This document shows, one piece after another, positions 46,140 to 58,129 of a stretch of DNA of 64,000 bases (its first letter is position 1; each line of letters begins with the position of its first letter). The notes beneath the pieces were generated by a model. It did no database searches. It saw only the letters and a program-made list of their open reading frames with translations, and had not been told where the DNA came from. The position numbers were made by a program, and so were the translations under genes. The DNA lies in the NCBI GenBank assembly GCA_034509735.1, contig JACGWO010000004.1:26021395-26085394 (forward strand), read 5' to 3'. Source of the DNA: Sesamum alatum. Taxonomy: Eukaryota; Streptophyta; Magnoliopsida; Lamiales; Pedaliaceae.

Positions 46140-47935
46140 ACATAAGGATTTTATCCACGAACAACTCCATAATAATAACTTTGATAGAATAATAGGGGTA
46201 TACCGTCTAGGCCCAAGGATTTCATCGGGCCCATTTGGGATAACTCCTTAGTGATTTCCTCCTCCGTGAATGGTTGATTCAGATTAGTACCCATTCCCTT
46301 ATTGATCCTCGACATGATGTACTGCACCTCACACTTAATATTTTCCACCATTGGATTGCGGATTCAAACAACTTGGACAAAATTTAACTATCAGTCTTTG
46401 TTTGTCCTCCTTGTTGTTAAAGTAATACCCCTGGTCATCACACAATCTTAAAATCTCATTGTTATTCATCCTGCTACTAGCCCGAGAACGGAAGAAATTC
46501 ATGTGGCAATCGCTATTATGAAGCCAATCAATTTGACTTTGTAGCTACCATTATACCTCTTTTTAAGAAATCAAATGCTCAAGCTCTTCCAGTAATTTAT
46601 TTTCCTCTGTTTGACTCTCAACTGATATTGGGCCTGATTGGATCTTCGTGAGCTCCTTGTCGATATCCAAAAACTGTCGTAAATCGAACCTTGAACAAGA
46701 GCTACTCCAAGCTAACAACTGACATCTACAACGCTCTAACTTGCTCTGTATAGTATCCGATAACGATGAAGTCACTAACCCAGACCGGCTACTTGCAACA
46801 ATCTGTTCATACCTAGGGTCATGCATCTAACGACCTTCCAATCACTGGATAAATAACTTGTTAGTTTGCGATTTCTAAACAGCTTGGGTATGAACTAATA
46901 GGGGAGAGTGGTCTGATTAAATTGACGGTAAATGCCAAATGATAGCATCTAGAAATAATTAATCCCACTTTGATGAGCAACAAGCTCCGTTGATCTGTTC
47001 ATCGATCGTGTGCGTCTTATGATTGTTGGATCATGTGAAATTTTCTCCTTCGAAACCCATATCATGAAGCCCAAACTTCTACGGTGCCCCTACGAAATCC
47101 TTAATCTGCTATTTGGTCTACCATTCCCACATTTTTCAGACTGAGAGTATTTTGTTGAAATCTCCAACGCATGGGCAAGAGGAGACTAAACTCAAATGAG
47201 TGAGTAATTTCCATGATGCCTTCATTTTACTCGGGTCAGTTTCACCATAAATTCAGTAAACGTCCATGAGTCCGAGGCCTCATCTATGAGAACAGTAACA
47301 TCAATATGGTGGCTTGAAATAGATGAACTGTGATATATATAGACTTGTCCCGAAAGAGGGAAAGGCCTCCACTTCTGCCCTTCGTATCCACACCAATACT
47401 AAAAAGAGCAAATATTTTTTTTGGAGTTTCTAGACAGTGAGAAGTAGACTTGGTTTCGGTCAATGAAACCAAGTGCGGGTGATGCAAACAGATAAGAGTT
47501 TTGAGCTAAAAAACACTGCTGAGGTCCCCCAATCCCTGAGAGTTCCACACTCGAAGACTCATTGTTATCAGAAGGACTGTGGGGCAGCCTTGACCATTAT
47601 ATTTGTGATGTTCGAAGAACATCTTTGAGTTTGCTGGCCTTTTGGGGGTTAATATCTTGAATTTTTGGGGTGAAGGATGGGAAGTTGAGAAGTTTACATT
47701 TTGTTGGGAGGGATGGCTTACGTTTGGTGTATGATTTACCAGTTCTTTTTTGAATGTGTGGAGCTTCAAGAGCCGATGAAGAGGTTTAGTGATATTGACA
47801 GCCACACGAAAATGAAGGAAAAAACCCCAAGAAGATCCATTCAGCTCCATGTCAATATCCACAAATTTTCCAATCTGATTTCCAGTGAACCATGCTATTT
47901 TTCTCTCCCATGAAATCTTTTTTCCTGCCATGGGG
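46140..47935 (-). pseudogene. L1-type LINE fragment: ORF1 end, endonuclease, start of RT
   Basis: Reading right to left: ORF1 (DUF4283-type) near 47930-47690 with IAWFTGNQIGKFVDIDME and FRVAVNITKPL; ORF2 start SLRVWNSQGLGDL (47560-47520); endonuclease HPHLVSLTETKS and GRSGGLSLF (47487-47340), then 'FTEFMVKL' and 'SQSEKCG' fragments; the linker MHDPRYEQIVASSRSG (46826 down) and RT start FTEEEITKELSQMGPMKSLGLDGIP (to about 46170). Frames are broken many times. The element stops within RT at about 46140 with no 3' end or tail. Confidence 0.85.
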
Positions 47936-48536
47936 GTTTCTTCCAGATCTCCGCTCCAGTTGGTTTCCTCACTAAATATACGCCTTGTTGATTTGTTTTG
48001 TCGTTTCTTAGCACTAGGTTTAGTGTTTTTCATTTATTGGTTTAGTGTCTTCAGTTTCTTTTCCTTTTTTTTCTTGCACTGCGCCCATGTATTGTCTGTT
48101 TCTACCACTTCTTCTCCTATCTAATCTCTATTCCACCGCCTAACCCTTCTTTTCCGTGTTTTGTTATTTACAGATCGTATGTTCCTCCTATATTCGCGTT
48201 GGGTTTGGTACTGCATCCCACATTGCTTCTCTGCCAGGTATAGATCGAGATCTAAATCGCTTGCGGTAGTCGTTATCCATTGCTAATGAGGATGAGAATA
48301 GGGTTACGATCCCTCTTGGTTTGTTTGCAGGGGGGGCAGAAATTTAGGGTTACTTAGTGGTCGACCGTTTTCTTTGTTAGTGATCTGATCATGCCGATGC
48401 TCTCCGCCATACACTATTGGCTTCCTTTAATGTTGTCAAGGGGTTGTATTTCCAGATGATTGCCCACAACAAATTTCTGTTGTGTTTTTCTCATATTATT
48501 GATACAAAACAGGGGACTTGAAGGAGGTCCTTGGGC
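47936..48536 (+). pseudogene. L1-type LINE 5' end: 5' UTR-like and ORF1 start (inverted part)
   Basis: CT-rich sequence (47960-48240) is followed by ORF1 N-terminus fragments: 'NEDENRVTIPLGLFAGG' near 48285, 'LYFQMIAHNKFLLCFSHI' near 48450-48500 and 'LEGGPW' at 48515-48536. It continues at 51974 (FQKNLIVLCVEEDQNPCKVN) after the insertion of another LINE. It ends almost where the minus-strand ORF1 at 47930 begins, so both look like halves of one LINE with its 5' part inverted. Confidence 0.65.
48524..48536 (+). repeat. LINE-b target-site duplication, left copy
   Basis: GAGGTCCTTGGGC, identical to 51961-51973. It lies in the ORF1 codons for Gly-Gly-Pro-Trp of the host LINE. A 13-bp duplication is typical of target-primed LINE insertion. 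Confidence 0.9.
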
Positions 48537-51500
48537 GGCGCTAAGGTTTCTCGGTTTGAAGCATCATGGCTCTAGGCGGAAGATTATGAACTAGTGGTGT
48601 AAACCTCATGGTAGTGTCTTGGAATTGGTAACAATCAGTAAAATTCTTTGGACAAATTGAACACATATAGAGAGGCGCTGTTGTGCTGGGGTAATGGTGG
48701 ATTCAAAGATCACCGACATTAAATCGAAGAGCTTGAACACGTTTTGCTAGCTATTCGAAGAAACCTGCTGACAGTAGAACTTAAATAAAAGAAAAGTAGA
48801 ATACGTCAGGAACTTGAATCTCTTTTATTGGAAGAGGAGGTCTACTGGAGACAATGGGCCAAAATTCATTGGTTAAAAGAGGGTGATAAGAACTCTTCCT
48901 TCTTCCATGCCGTGGCAAGCTCCCAGAAATGTTTTAATTCCATCCACCTACTGAGGGATGCTCACAGAAATTGGTTGAACGAAGAAGATGATATCAGGGA
49001 ATGGATTGAGAAATATTCCAGAGGTGTGTTCAATTCATGCTTTCCTTCTACTGAGGAGGTGGAAGCGGGAAGAACGGCCTTATCACCGAGCGTGATACAA
49101 GAGATGACAGACGAAATGTTGCGGCTTTTCACGGAGGAGGAGGTTATAAAAGGATTATTCCATATGTCTCCCCTCAAATCTCCTGTCCTGATGGTATGCC
49201 TCCAATCTTTTTCCATAAGCATTGAGATATTATTAAGTCTAATGTTATTTGATGCACTCTGTGTCTCCTTAATAATCTTGAATTGATGCATGATATTAAT
49301 CATACCTCCATAGTACTCGTTCGGAAGTGCAATAAGGCTGAGAGTTTAACCAATTTTCATGCTATTAGTCTTTGTAACATGATCTATAAAATTGCTTCTA
49401 AAGCTTTTATCAATAGGATGAAACCGTTACTTGATAAGCTAATCTCCCCTACTCAAGCTGCCTTCATCTTGGACTAGCTTATCACTAATAACGTCTTGCT
49501 AGATTATGAGGTTAATCACTATCTTCACACTATGAAGAAGGGTCATAAGGGTCACATGGTACTTAAACTAGACATAAGCAAGGCTTATGACAAGATCGAG
49601 TGGTCCTTCTTGAAAAGGATTCCTGAAAAGTTAGGTTTCTTAGACAGAATTGTTAGGCTTGTTCTTCTTTACATTACCATTGTCTCTTACTCGTTCATCC
49701 TCTCAGGTAACAAGTTTGGTCATGTGCAGACACAACAAGAACTACGGCAGGGTTACCCGTTGTCACCATATATATATATATATATATATTTGGCTTTGTA
49801 CGGATGCCTTTAGCTCGCTTATTCATAGGGTAGGGAGTCTTGGGCACTTGAAAGGTGTGATCACTTCTTGACAACCACCCCCAATTTCAGACCTACATTT
49901 TGCGGACGACACACTTTGTGCTGTCAAGCAACTCTTGCAATCGTGGAGTGCATCAAAGAGATCTTAGAGAGCTATGGCTGAGCTAGTGAACAAAAAGTGA
50001 AGTTTCATAAGTCATTTGCAGTTTTTAACAAGAATATCGGCGAGGACCAATAAAATCTATCGTCTTTGTTGGGGATCCTTCTTGAGGAAAAACATGATAA
50101 ATACCTTAGGCTACCGTCTATCGTCAGGAAATCTAGGAGAGCAATTTTTAGTTGCATTCAGGACAGAGTGTGGACTCGGATTCAGGGGTGGAACGATAAA
50201 TTTTTGTCTCAAGCGGGATAAGCCATCCTTATTAAATCTTTCCTTCAAGCCATCCCACGTTCTGCTATGGGATGTTTCTGTCTTCCTTTCCCTTTCTTAA
50301 TAAGATTGAATGTAGGATTACAGATTACCTTTTTCACAATAGAAATGAACGGAAAATCCGGTGGATTGCATGGAGTAAGCTTTGTAATAAAAAGAAACAC
50401 ATTGGGCTGGGATTTCGCGACTTAAAGGCTTTTAACGTGGCTATGATCACCAAGCAATTCTAGAGAATTCTGACATAACCGGATAGACTACTTAGCAAAG
50501 TCATCAAAGCTCGATACTTTCCGAACACTTCCATCCTCAACGCGGAACTTCATCACAACCCGTCCTTCACATGGATAATCATTCTAGCGGCCAAATAAGT
50601 TGTCAAGCAAGGGGCTCATTCAAATGTGGGTTCGGGTAGAGATATCAACATCTGGTCCGACCCGTGGGTTCCCCGCTCATATATGTTCAAGGTCATCACC
50701 CCCTAATCATTCGCGGTCCCATCTTCAGAAGGTGGCGTCTCTTATTGACCATGGTATAAAGTGATGGAATCGTGATCTTGTGCTCGATACTTTCCTCTCG
50801 GCGAATACTGCAGCCATCCTCAACATCCCAATAAGCAGAACGGATTTTTTGCGACAGATTTGTGTGGCACCACACTCCAAATGGTTATTTCACCACGAGA
50901 AGTGCTTACTTCATTGCCAAAGGTTTGGCTGAGCAATCTCATCCGGGATCTTCTTCGACGGCTCGCGAGCTAAACTGGAATTTTATTTGTCATGCTAATG
51001 TTCCTTGTAAATACAATTATTTGCATGCAAAGCGTATTTGAATGTAATTCCGACATGAGAAACTTGGAGAGATGGGATTGATATTACTAGCTGCCTTCAC
51101 TATGACTGCCTATCCGAGGATGTCTCTCATGCCCTTTTTAGTGCCTCTTCGCACGATTATGCTGGTGTCTATCCAACCTACCGTGGGCTACTCCCTCTCA
51201 CTGGACCGGCGATATGAAAACATGGATGGTTTATATTTCGACCCAACTTGAACATGATGAATTCGGCATTTTCCTCACAATTTGTTGGATGTTGTGGTGG
51301 ACCCATAATCAAAAAGCGGCTGAAGGTGTGCAATCGACAACAAAACAAGTCATTCTTGCAGCCAGAACGTATTTTGAATAGTTCCTTACTCACACCAAGA
51401 ATATGGATACTACTCAACCTTCCACGTCTCCATCCTTTTGGTCCCCTCCTGAGGTTAATGTTATTAAGATTATTTTTTATGGTGCCATCTTCAAGGAAGA

Positions 51501-51960
51501 GATGGAAGTTGGTCTCGGCGTCATTGCAAGGGACACAACCAGATTGAGTATTGGATGGCTGGGACAATGCTTTAGTCTTCTGTCAACGCTAGAAACCATC
51601 GAGACTCTGGCGGCCAAGGAGGCAACTTTGCTTGGTGTTCGTAAGGGTTGGAGGAAGATCATCCTGGAGGGTGATTGTGCCAACCTTTTCCATAAGCTAC
51701 GACGTCCATAATTGGATCTATCACCTACAGGACCTATTATATCCGATATCAAAACATATGCTAAGTTTTTAATTTTGTTTCTTTCTCACTTTTTCGTAGA
51801 TCAGCAAATAAAGCGGCTCATGCCTTAGCTCGTGCGTCTATAGGTTCTCAGGAGGGTTCTCATATCGCTCCCTCTTGTGCACGCCCACTTATGTACTCTG
51901 ACATGCCTTCTCTGATTAAATAAAACAATCGATATTTCCCTTAAAAAAATGAAAAAGAAA
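48537..51960 (+). mobile_element. 5'-truncated L1-type LINE (ORF2 from linker to RNase H)
   Basis: It starts inside ORF2 (VSRFEASWL). It continues with YWRQWAKIHWLKEGDKNSSFFHA (48841-48910), RT HAISLCNMIYKIASKAFINRMKP (49352-49430), LKLDISKAYDKIEW (49563-49604), LRQGYPLSP (49741-49767) and the catalytic FADDTL (49896-49913). The RT thumb follows (KYLGLPSIV near 50100; GLGFRDLKAFN, 50408-50440), then a zinc-binding region and RNase H (VGLGVIARDTTRLSIGWLGQC; EGDCANLFHKL, 51510-51705). It ends near 51920 with an A-rich tail. Flanked by GAGGTCCTTGGGC. Stops and frameshifts make it dead. Confidence 0.9.
49768..49789 (+). repeat. TA microsatellite inside LINE RT
   Basis: About 11 TA units replace the codons after LRQGYPLSP, so the frame reads PYIYIYIYLAL where relatives have a short hydrophobic motif. 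Growth by slippage in a dead gene is the simplest reading. Confidence 0.85.
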
Positions 51961-52026
51961 GAGGTCCTTGGGCTTTCCAAAAAAATCTAATTGTATTATG
52001 TGTTGAGGAAGATCAGAATCCATGCA
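51961..52026 (+). pseudogene. LINE ORF1 continuation with right target-site copy
   Basis: 51961-51973 repeats GAGGTCCTTGGGC. 51974-52026 continues ORF1 of the interrupted LINE (FQKNLIVL, then ENQDNPCKV-like codons), ending at a poly-T run. Confidence 0.7.
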
Positions 52027-52630
52027 AGGTCAATTTTTTTTTTTTTGAAAACCGAAGCGATGACGATTATATTACCAAAAACTAAAGCAAACACAGATTA
52101 CAAAAAATACCTAACTAACTCCAAAACACATATCACATCCACCACTGCTATCATAACCTGGGCATACAAACTCCTAGACATAAGAATTCTCTACCCTAAG
52201 AACCTAAACATAGAGACTGGCACCAGTCAAGCCAGCATATCAAGACAAAAGAAGTTCACAAAACTCAGACAAACAAAAGACTCACGAAACAACACCAGGA
52301 ATAATCATAACAGACCTACCCATGTCTTGTAAGAACACTTCACTGTAACAGACCAAGTCTCACCTTCTGACGCACGTCCAAGTATTGCTGTCGAAATCCA
52401 AATGCCTCTATAATCACCCGTTGAGGATCCTTCACCACCCGTTCCATCCGTTTCTTGTTCCGATTCTGCTAGAGTGCCCAGCACATTGTGATGAACTGTG
52501 CTCCATCTTCCCTATCAAGCTGCTGGACTGCCTTCGAGAACCACTGTGCCGCACCCTCAGTCCAAGTGTCAATGTGGCGCCAGGGATATTGGATAGAGCC
52601 CACACCATTCTGGCAAAAGGACACCTCAAA
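52027..52630 (-). mobile_element. 5'-truncated, internally deleted LINE 3' end
   Basis: A T15 run (52028-52042) is a poly-A tail in minus orientation. Reading right to left from 52620: CPFARMVWALSNIPW and the C-terminal zinc-binding region of LINE ORF2 (AQFITMCWALWQNRNKKRMEGW), then 3' untranslated sequence. The RNase H domain is missing. Its right end abuts copia C gag at about 52630; the exact joint is unclear. Confidence 0.7.
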
Positions 52631-53337
52631 AGGAGGCAAAGGTGCCGGACGTTGGAAGAAGAAGAAAGGGAAGGGAAAGGCCATCAAAGCAGCTACGAAC
52701 ACTAAGAGTGTTCCCATTTCCAAAGAGGGAAAGGCAAAGGAAAGGGAAGGTTGTCTCCAAGCAACAGTCGAAGGCATATGACATATGTATCAACTACCGT
52801 GAGAAAGGGCATTGGAAGAGAGAGTGCCCCAAACTCCTCTCGAACCAAGGTATTTATGTGATTGAGGTTAACATGGTCACTAATTCTGCCTCTTGGGTAT
52901 TAGATACCGGTTGTGGAGCTCACATTTGCAATAACTTGCAGGTGCTGAAAAGAAACAGAAAACTGGGTAGCGGGGACATGATCCTAAAGCTTGGGAATGG
53001 CAAGGCCATCTCGGCAGAAGCAGTAGGATCCGCCACTCTAATGATTAGTGATAGCATTAGCATAGAATTAGAGCAAGTTTATTTTGTACCTAGTATGATT
53101 AAGAACATCATTTTCATTCCATTGTTGGACAATAGTGGTTATGAGTTTAGAATCAATAAAAATTGCTTTTATTTGATGAGATATGGAATTGCTCATCTAC
53201 TTGGTACATTGCATAACGGGCTCTATATCTTGCAACAAACGAATTTCGTTCTCACACTCAACACAAATGAAAATTAGATAAATAACGGGAACGCACGTCT
53301 ATGGCACGCTAGGCTAGGTCACATATCCCAAGATAGG
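52631..53337 (+). pseudogene. Copia C gag C-terminus and protease (5'-truncated)
   Basis: It starts in the basic stretch (KGAGRWKKKKGKGK) that is central in A gag. It then shifts frame into 52642-53277, with a zinc knuckle CINYREKGHWKREC whose second Cys is Tyr. Next come WVLDTGCGAHICNN and the protease end (EQVYFVPSMIKN). The gag start, leader and 5' LTR are absent. It is close to A (family A). Confidence 0.9.
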
Positions 53338-56009
53338 ATGAAAAGGTTGGTAGACTCAAAGAACCTAGAGGTTGGGGACTTGAGTGATCTACCAACTTGT
53401 GAATCCTGTTTAAGAGGGAAAATGACCAAGAAGCCCTTTGTAGGACAAAGCAGGCTTGCCACAGGTCTGTTAGACTTGGTCCATACAGACGTATGTGGAC
53501 CACTAAGGACGCAGGCCCGAGGTGGGTTCTCCTACTTCATAACCTTTACCGATGATCATTCACAGTATGGTTATGTTCACCTAATGAGGTACAAGTCTGA
53601 AGCTCTTGAGAGGTTTAAAGAATTCAGACTTGAAGTGGAGAACCAGACCAACTGCAAAATTAAAAGTCCTACGGTCAGACCGAAGCGGTGAATACCTTAG
53701 TACCGAGTTCCTAGATTATCTAAAAGAACATGGTATAATATCAAAATGGACACCTCCCGAAACACCGCAATTAAATGGTGTCTCTGAAAGGAGGAATCGA
53801 ACCCTGTTGGACATGGTTCGGTCCATGATGAGTTTTACCCGATTGCCCTTATCCTTTTGGGGCTATGCACTAGAAACGGCAGCTAAATTGTTGAATTTGG
53901 CGCCTACCAGTTCATTGACCCAAACGCCATATGAGATGTAGCACGGCAAGCCTGCGTCCTACAACTACTTGAAAGTGTGGGGTAGCCCCGCATACGTCAA
54001 GAGGTTAGTGGGAGATAAGCTAGAATCCAGGTCTAGCTTATGCAGGTTCGTTGGATACCCTAAAGAAACTGCGGGTTATTACTTTTATGACCCTTTGGAA
54101 CAAAAGGTATTTGTTTCAAGGAATGCAGTATTCTTGGAGCAAGGCTTCCCAGAGGATGTCCAACCTGATGAGTTGATCCTTGAGGAATCAAGTGATGGAG
54201 TACAGCCATCAGAGGTAGCCGCGGAACCCTCACTGAGAGGATTCAGGATAGACACCCGAAGGGCTGACCAACCTCGAGAAGTCCAACATGCTAGGCATGA
54301 AGGACAGCCTCAGGAACAGCCAGCCCCGGTTTCTGAACCGCCGGCTCCGATACAGTCAGCGCCCACAGTCACCACTAACGTTCCCGTTCTCCGTAGGTCC
54401 ACTAGAGAGTCCAGACCTCCAGTGAGATATGGCTTTCTAGGAGTGACCGATCTTTTGGATAACGATCCTAAGACATATGGAGAAGCGATGTCTGACATCG
54501 ACTCCGGGACTCCATGAGCGAGAACCAAGTCTGGAGACTTGTAGATCCACTGAAAGGTGTTAAGCCAGTCGGCTGTAAGTGGGTCTACAAGCGCAAACTT
54601 GGCGTTGATGGAGAAGTCACAAGCTTTGAGGCTAGGCTTGTAGTTAAGGGATACACTCAACGACCCGGGGTCGATTTTGAGGATACCTACTCGCCAGTAG
54701 CCATGGCTAAGTCTATTCGGATCCTGCTCGCCATAGCAGCATGGTATGACTATGAGATATGGCAGATGGACGTGAAAACGGCCTTCCTCAACGGTTTCGT
54801 TGAAGAAGAGATCTATATGGATCAGCCGGAGGGTTTCACGGTAACTGGAGAAGAACAGAAAGCCTGTCGTCCCCAGAAGTCCATCTATGGCCTCAAACAA
54901 GCATCCCGAAGTTGGAACATTCGATTTGATGAAGTAATACGGGGTTATGACTTCATCAAAAATGAATCCGATCCTTGTGTATACAAGAGGGTCAGTGGCA
55001 GCTCAATAGTGTTCCTAGTACTTTATGTGGATGACATCCACTCATTGGTAATGACGTTAGAATGTTAGGAAACACAAAAGCATGGTTGTCAACTCAGTTT
55101 TCCATGAAGGACTTGGGTGAAGCCTCCTACATCCTAGGCATCCAGATTGTCAGGGACAGATCTAAAAGGATGTTAGGACTCACCCAAAACTCGTATATGG
55201 AGAAAGTCCTAAAGAGATATTGAATGAACAACTCCAAACGAGGATTCCTTCCCATGAGGCATGGGATCAAGTTGTCCAAGAAACAGTCCCCACAGACTGA
55301 TGAGGAACTTGAAAGGATGAAAGTCATCCCCTATGCTTCTGCCGTAGGTAGCATCCAATATGCGGTCCACTGCACTAGGCCTGACATTGCGTACGCTTTG
55401 AGCGTAACAAGCAGATATCAGTCCTGCGCAGGAGAGGCACATTGGAATGTTGTTAAGGGCATCCTTAAGTACCTAAGGAGGACTAAGGAAATGTTCTTAG
55501 TCTATGGCAATGGAGAGCTGATCCTGGAAGGCTTTAGCGACGCTAGCTTCCAGTCTGATGACGATGATGCCAAGTCTCAATCGGGTTACGTATTCAAACT
55601 CAATGGAGGAGTAGTGGCTTGGAAAAGTTCCAAGCAAGCAACCACTGGTGACTCCACTACAGAGGCTGAATACATAGCAGCTTCAGAAGCTGCTAAGGAA
55701 GCGGTTTGGATGAGAAACTACATCCAAGAGTTGGGTGTGGTGCCTAGCATCGCCGAGCCTGTTGTCATCTTCTGTGATAACAACGGTGCAATAGCGCAAG
55801 CAAAGGAACCAAGATCTCATCACCGTTCCAAACACATTCTTAGACGCTACCATCTTCTTAGAGAAATGGTAGGAAGAGGTGATGTCCGGGTGGACCGAGT
55901 CAACTCAGCAGACAACACAGCAGATCCACTGACAAAGCCTATGTCGCAGAGTGCTCATACGCAACATCTTGAGAAGATGGGGATTAGACATATGGGCGAT
56001 TGGCTTTAA
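53338..56009 (+). pseudogene. Copia C pol pseudogene
   Basis: Integrase (CESCLRGK, HTDVCGPL, VLRSDRSGEY, GVSERRNRTL with the catalytic Glu), RT (QMDVKTAFLNG, YVDD at about 55024-55035) and a full RNase H/C-terminus (SDASFQSDDDDAKSQ, EPVVIFCDNNGAIAQAKEPRSHH, ending GDWL at 56007). Breaks: frameshift near 53665, TAG at about 53939, about 30 bp lost between two GACTCC copies near 54505, frameshift near 55040, TGA at about 55222. The last 261 codons are open. Confidence 0.95.
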
Positions 56010-56025
56010 AGGTCAAGTGGGAGAT

Positions 56026-57998
56026 TGTTAGAATAGGTGACCATGTAAGCCAATTTTGGCAGGAATATGTAACCTATGTCTAGATAATTTCAGGTGTTTT
56101 GATAAAACATTTATGAATAAAGAAGTGAAAGTTCATATGGCAACACTTTGTTTACGTTCACTTATATCTGCTATTACATATCTGTTCACTACGCAAACAA
56201 AGCCCACGGACTGAGAATTGATTTCGGGGACTGGGACTACACTTGGAGGTAGGTCCATGAAATCAGTCTTACCGAATCAGTCCGAAAATCTCCAAGTCAA
56301 GGAATCTCGAAAATGGGTACCGGGATTCCCTTTGAGACTTGCACTAAGCATCTGCTGTCGTATTTCATCGACTGGTCACGAAGGTCGTCTAAGCAGTGTT
56401 AGTGGGTCAGCATGCTAGGAAGCAGCTGACTGAGGTGACTCGCGGGAACCGTCTTACGGAGGACCTTGAGTATGGTCAGCAAGGTATGACGTGTGTTCCG
56501 GTTCCAACGGTACAAGTCAAGTCCTTTGACTCGAGGAACTGCTGAGTTTACCTGTACATCAGGTCTGTATCTTAGATATGGTGAGAGATTGCCAAAATAC
56601 TCTTGAGTAGTCATAAGCCATGTCTAGTGCAGCTCTGGTGTACAGAGTGACAGTAGTTTCCAAGAAAGGATCTGTCTCCTGTCAAAAGGCATTGACAGTT
56701 GAGTCTCATGTATGTTCTGTGTCTTGTCCCTAAAATCTGTGGCCACAGTAACTGAACAGAAGGGAAGGTTTCCCTTGCGGCGTTTAGTAAGGACAGACCG
56801 ACACTTAGGTCCAAAATGGGTGCCTACATTTTCCGTGCCCTAGACCCTAAGTGATGAGACCGAAGACAGAAGGACAAGTGTACTGTTAGAGCCTAAATGT
56901 TCATCCCCGATTATTTCACCTAGTCTCTAGTGCCATGGACCGTTGCTAGATGGCCACCCATGGTAACGGAAGGATTCTAGGAATCCGACCAAGTCTAGCT
57001 GAAAGGTGAACCTAAAGAGTCACACACTATCCACACACACTTAGTATTTAATTCGGAATTAAATATTGGAGTAAAGGAATGATTAAATTGGATTTAATCG
57101 GGTCCTATATTTTCTTGGAGAATTAATTCCTTCTATTTGATAAAGGGAATTAAATTAATAAATTGGATTTATTAAGGGAATTAATTTAATGGGCCTAGAA
57201 TAAATATTAATATTTATTTGGCCTTTGGGAATATTTAATAGGATTTAAATATTCCATTAAATTAAATTAATGGTTGAGATTTAATGGGAGAGATCAAAGG
57301 CTAGGATTGAATTTGACAAGGTCAAATTCTACTTTGACTAGGACTTTGACTAGGTCAAAATCCTAGTCAAATTAAGCTTCTAAAGAGGTGGAGTTTAAAG
57401 AGGATTAAACTCTTCCTCTATATATACCCCTAGCCTTGCACCTTTTGAAGGATGATGAAATTTGAACACACACACAACACACACTCGTCTCTCTCCCTCT
57501 TACCTCTCGTCCGCCCCCCTCTCTCTCTACAAGAAATATATTTTCTTGTTCTTTTGTTCTTGGAACACTAGAACATTGATTAATCAATACCGTTAATTCA
57601 TAACGTGTTGTTGATTCATCCACTCCAACAATCATACTAGTTCGTTGCTTGCACGACGTGCAAGATGCGTGGGTGGATCGTGTGTCACGATTTGGAGGGT
57701 CTCAAGAACGAGATCTTGGTGCAAAACGGGGAACAACGCGTGTAGCCGTTGAAGACGAAAACGACAACGGGTAGGTCTCGTTTTAATTTTTCGTCTCTTT
57801 TATTTTTCCTCCCTATGGCCTCCATGACAATTGCTTGTTCTTTATATCATGAGATACACCGAACACCCGGGAATCTCAAGGGTACACCCCTTGAGCGTGT
57901 TCTTTATTTATTAAAGCATGCTTTAAATTTTCGTATTTTATTTTATACCGCGCTTCCGCATTCGCGCAATTTTCCGGGACGATCCACGATTCCTTTCA
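56026..57998 (+). repeat. Copia C 3' LTR (family A1)
   Basis: 1,973 bp from TGTTAGAATAGG to GATTCCTTTCA, right after the polypurine tract (AAGTGGGAGAT). It has the same block order as 10860-12835. Its right flank is copia D pol in the opposite orientation, so C inserted into D. The 5' half of C and the left part of D have since been lost. Confidence 0.95.
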
Positions 57999-58129
57999 CC
58001 TCATCAGTCTTAGGAGACTGCTTCTTGGATAACTTAATTCCATGCCTCATAGGAAGTAATCCTCTTTTTGAGTTCTCCATCTTGAATCTCTTCAAGACTT
58101 TCTCAATATACAAGGACTGGGCCATTCCT
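57999..58129 (-). pseudogene. Copia D pol, RT C-terminal fragment
   Basis: On the minus strand it reads MAQSLYIEKVLKRFKMENSKRGLLPMRHGIKLSKKQSPKTDE, the segment that follows RT in A. It ends at the C LTR; its right end (58125-58129, TTCCT) is the left target duplication of the solo LTR. Confidence 0.9.

Noticed and set aside
46140..51960. LINE-d (minus) and LINE-b (plus) as the two halves of one twin-primed LINE
   Set aside because: Both carry the linker and the RT start (FTEEEI / FTEEEV), so they overlap and are separate copies. The inverted partner of LINE-d is the 47936-48536 piece instead.
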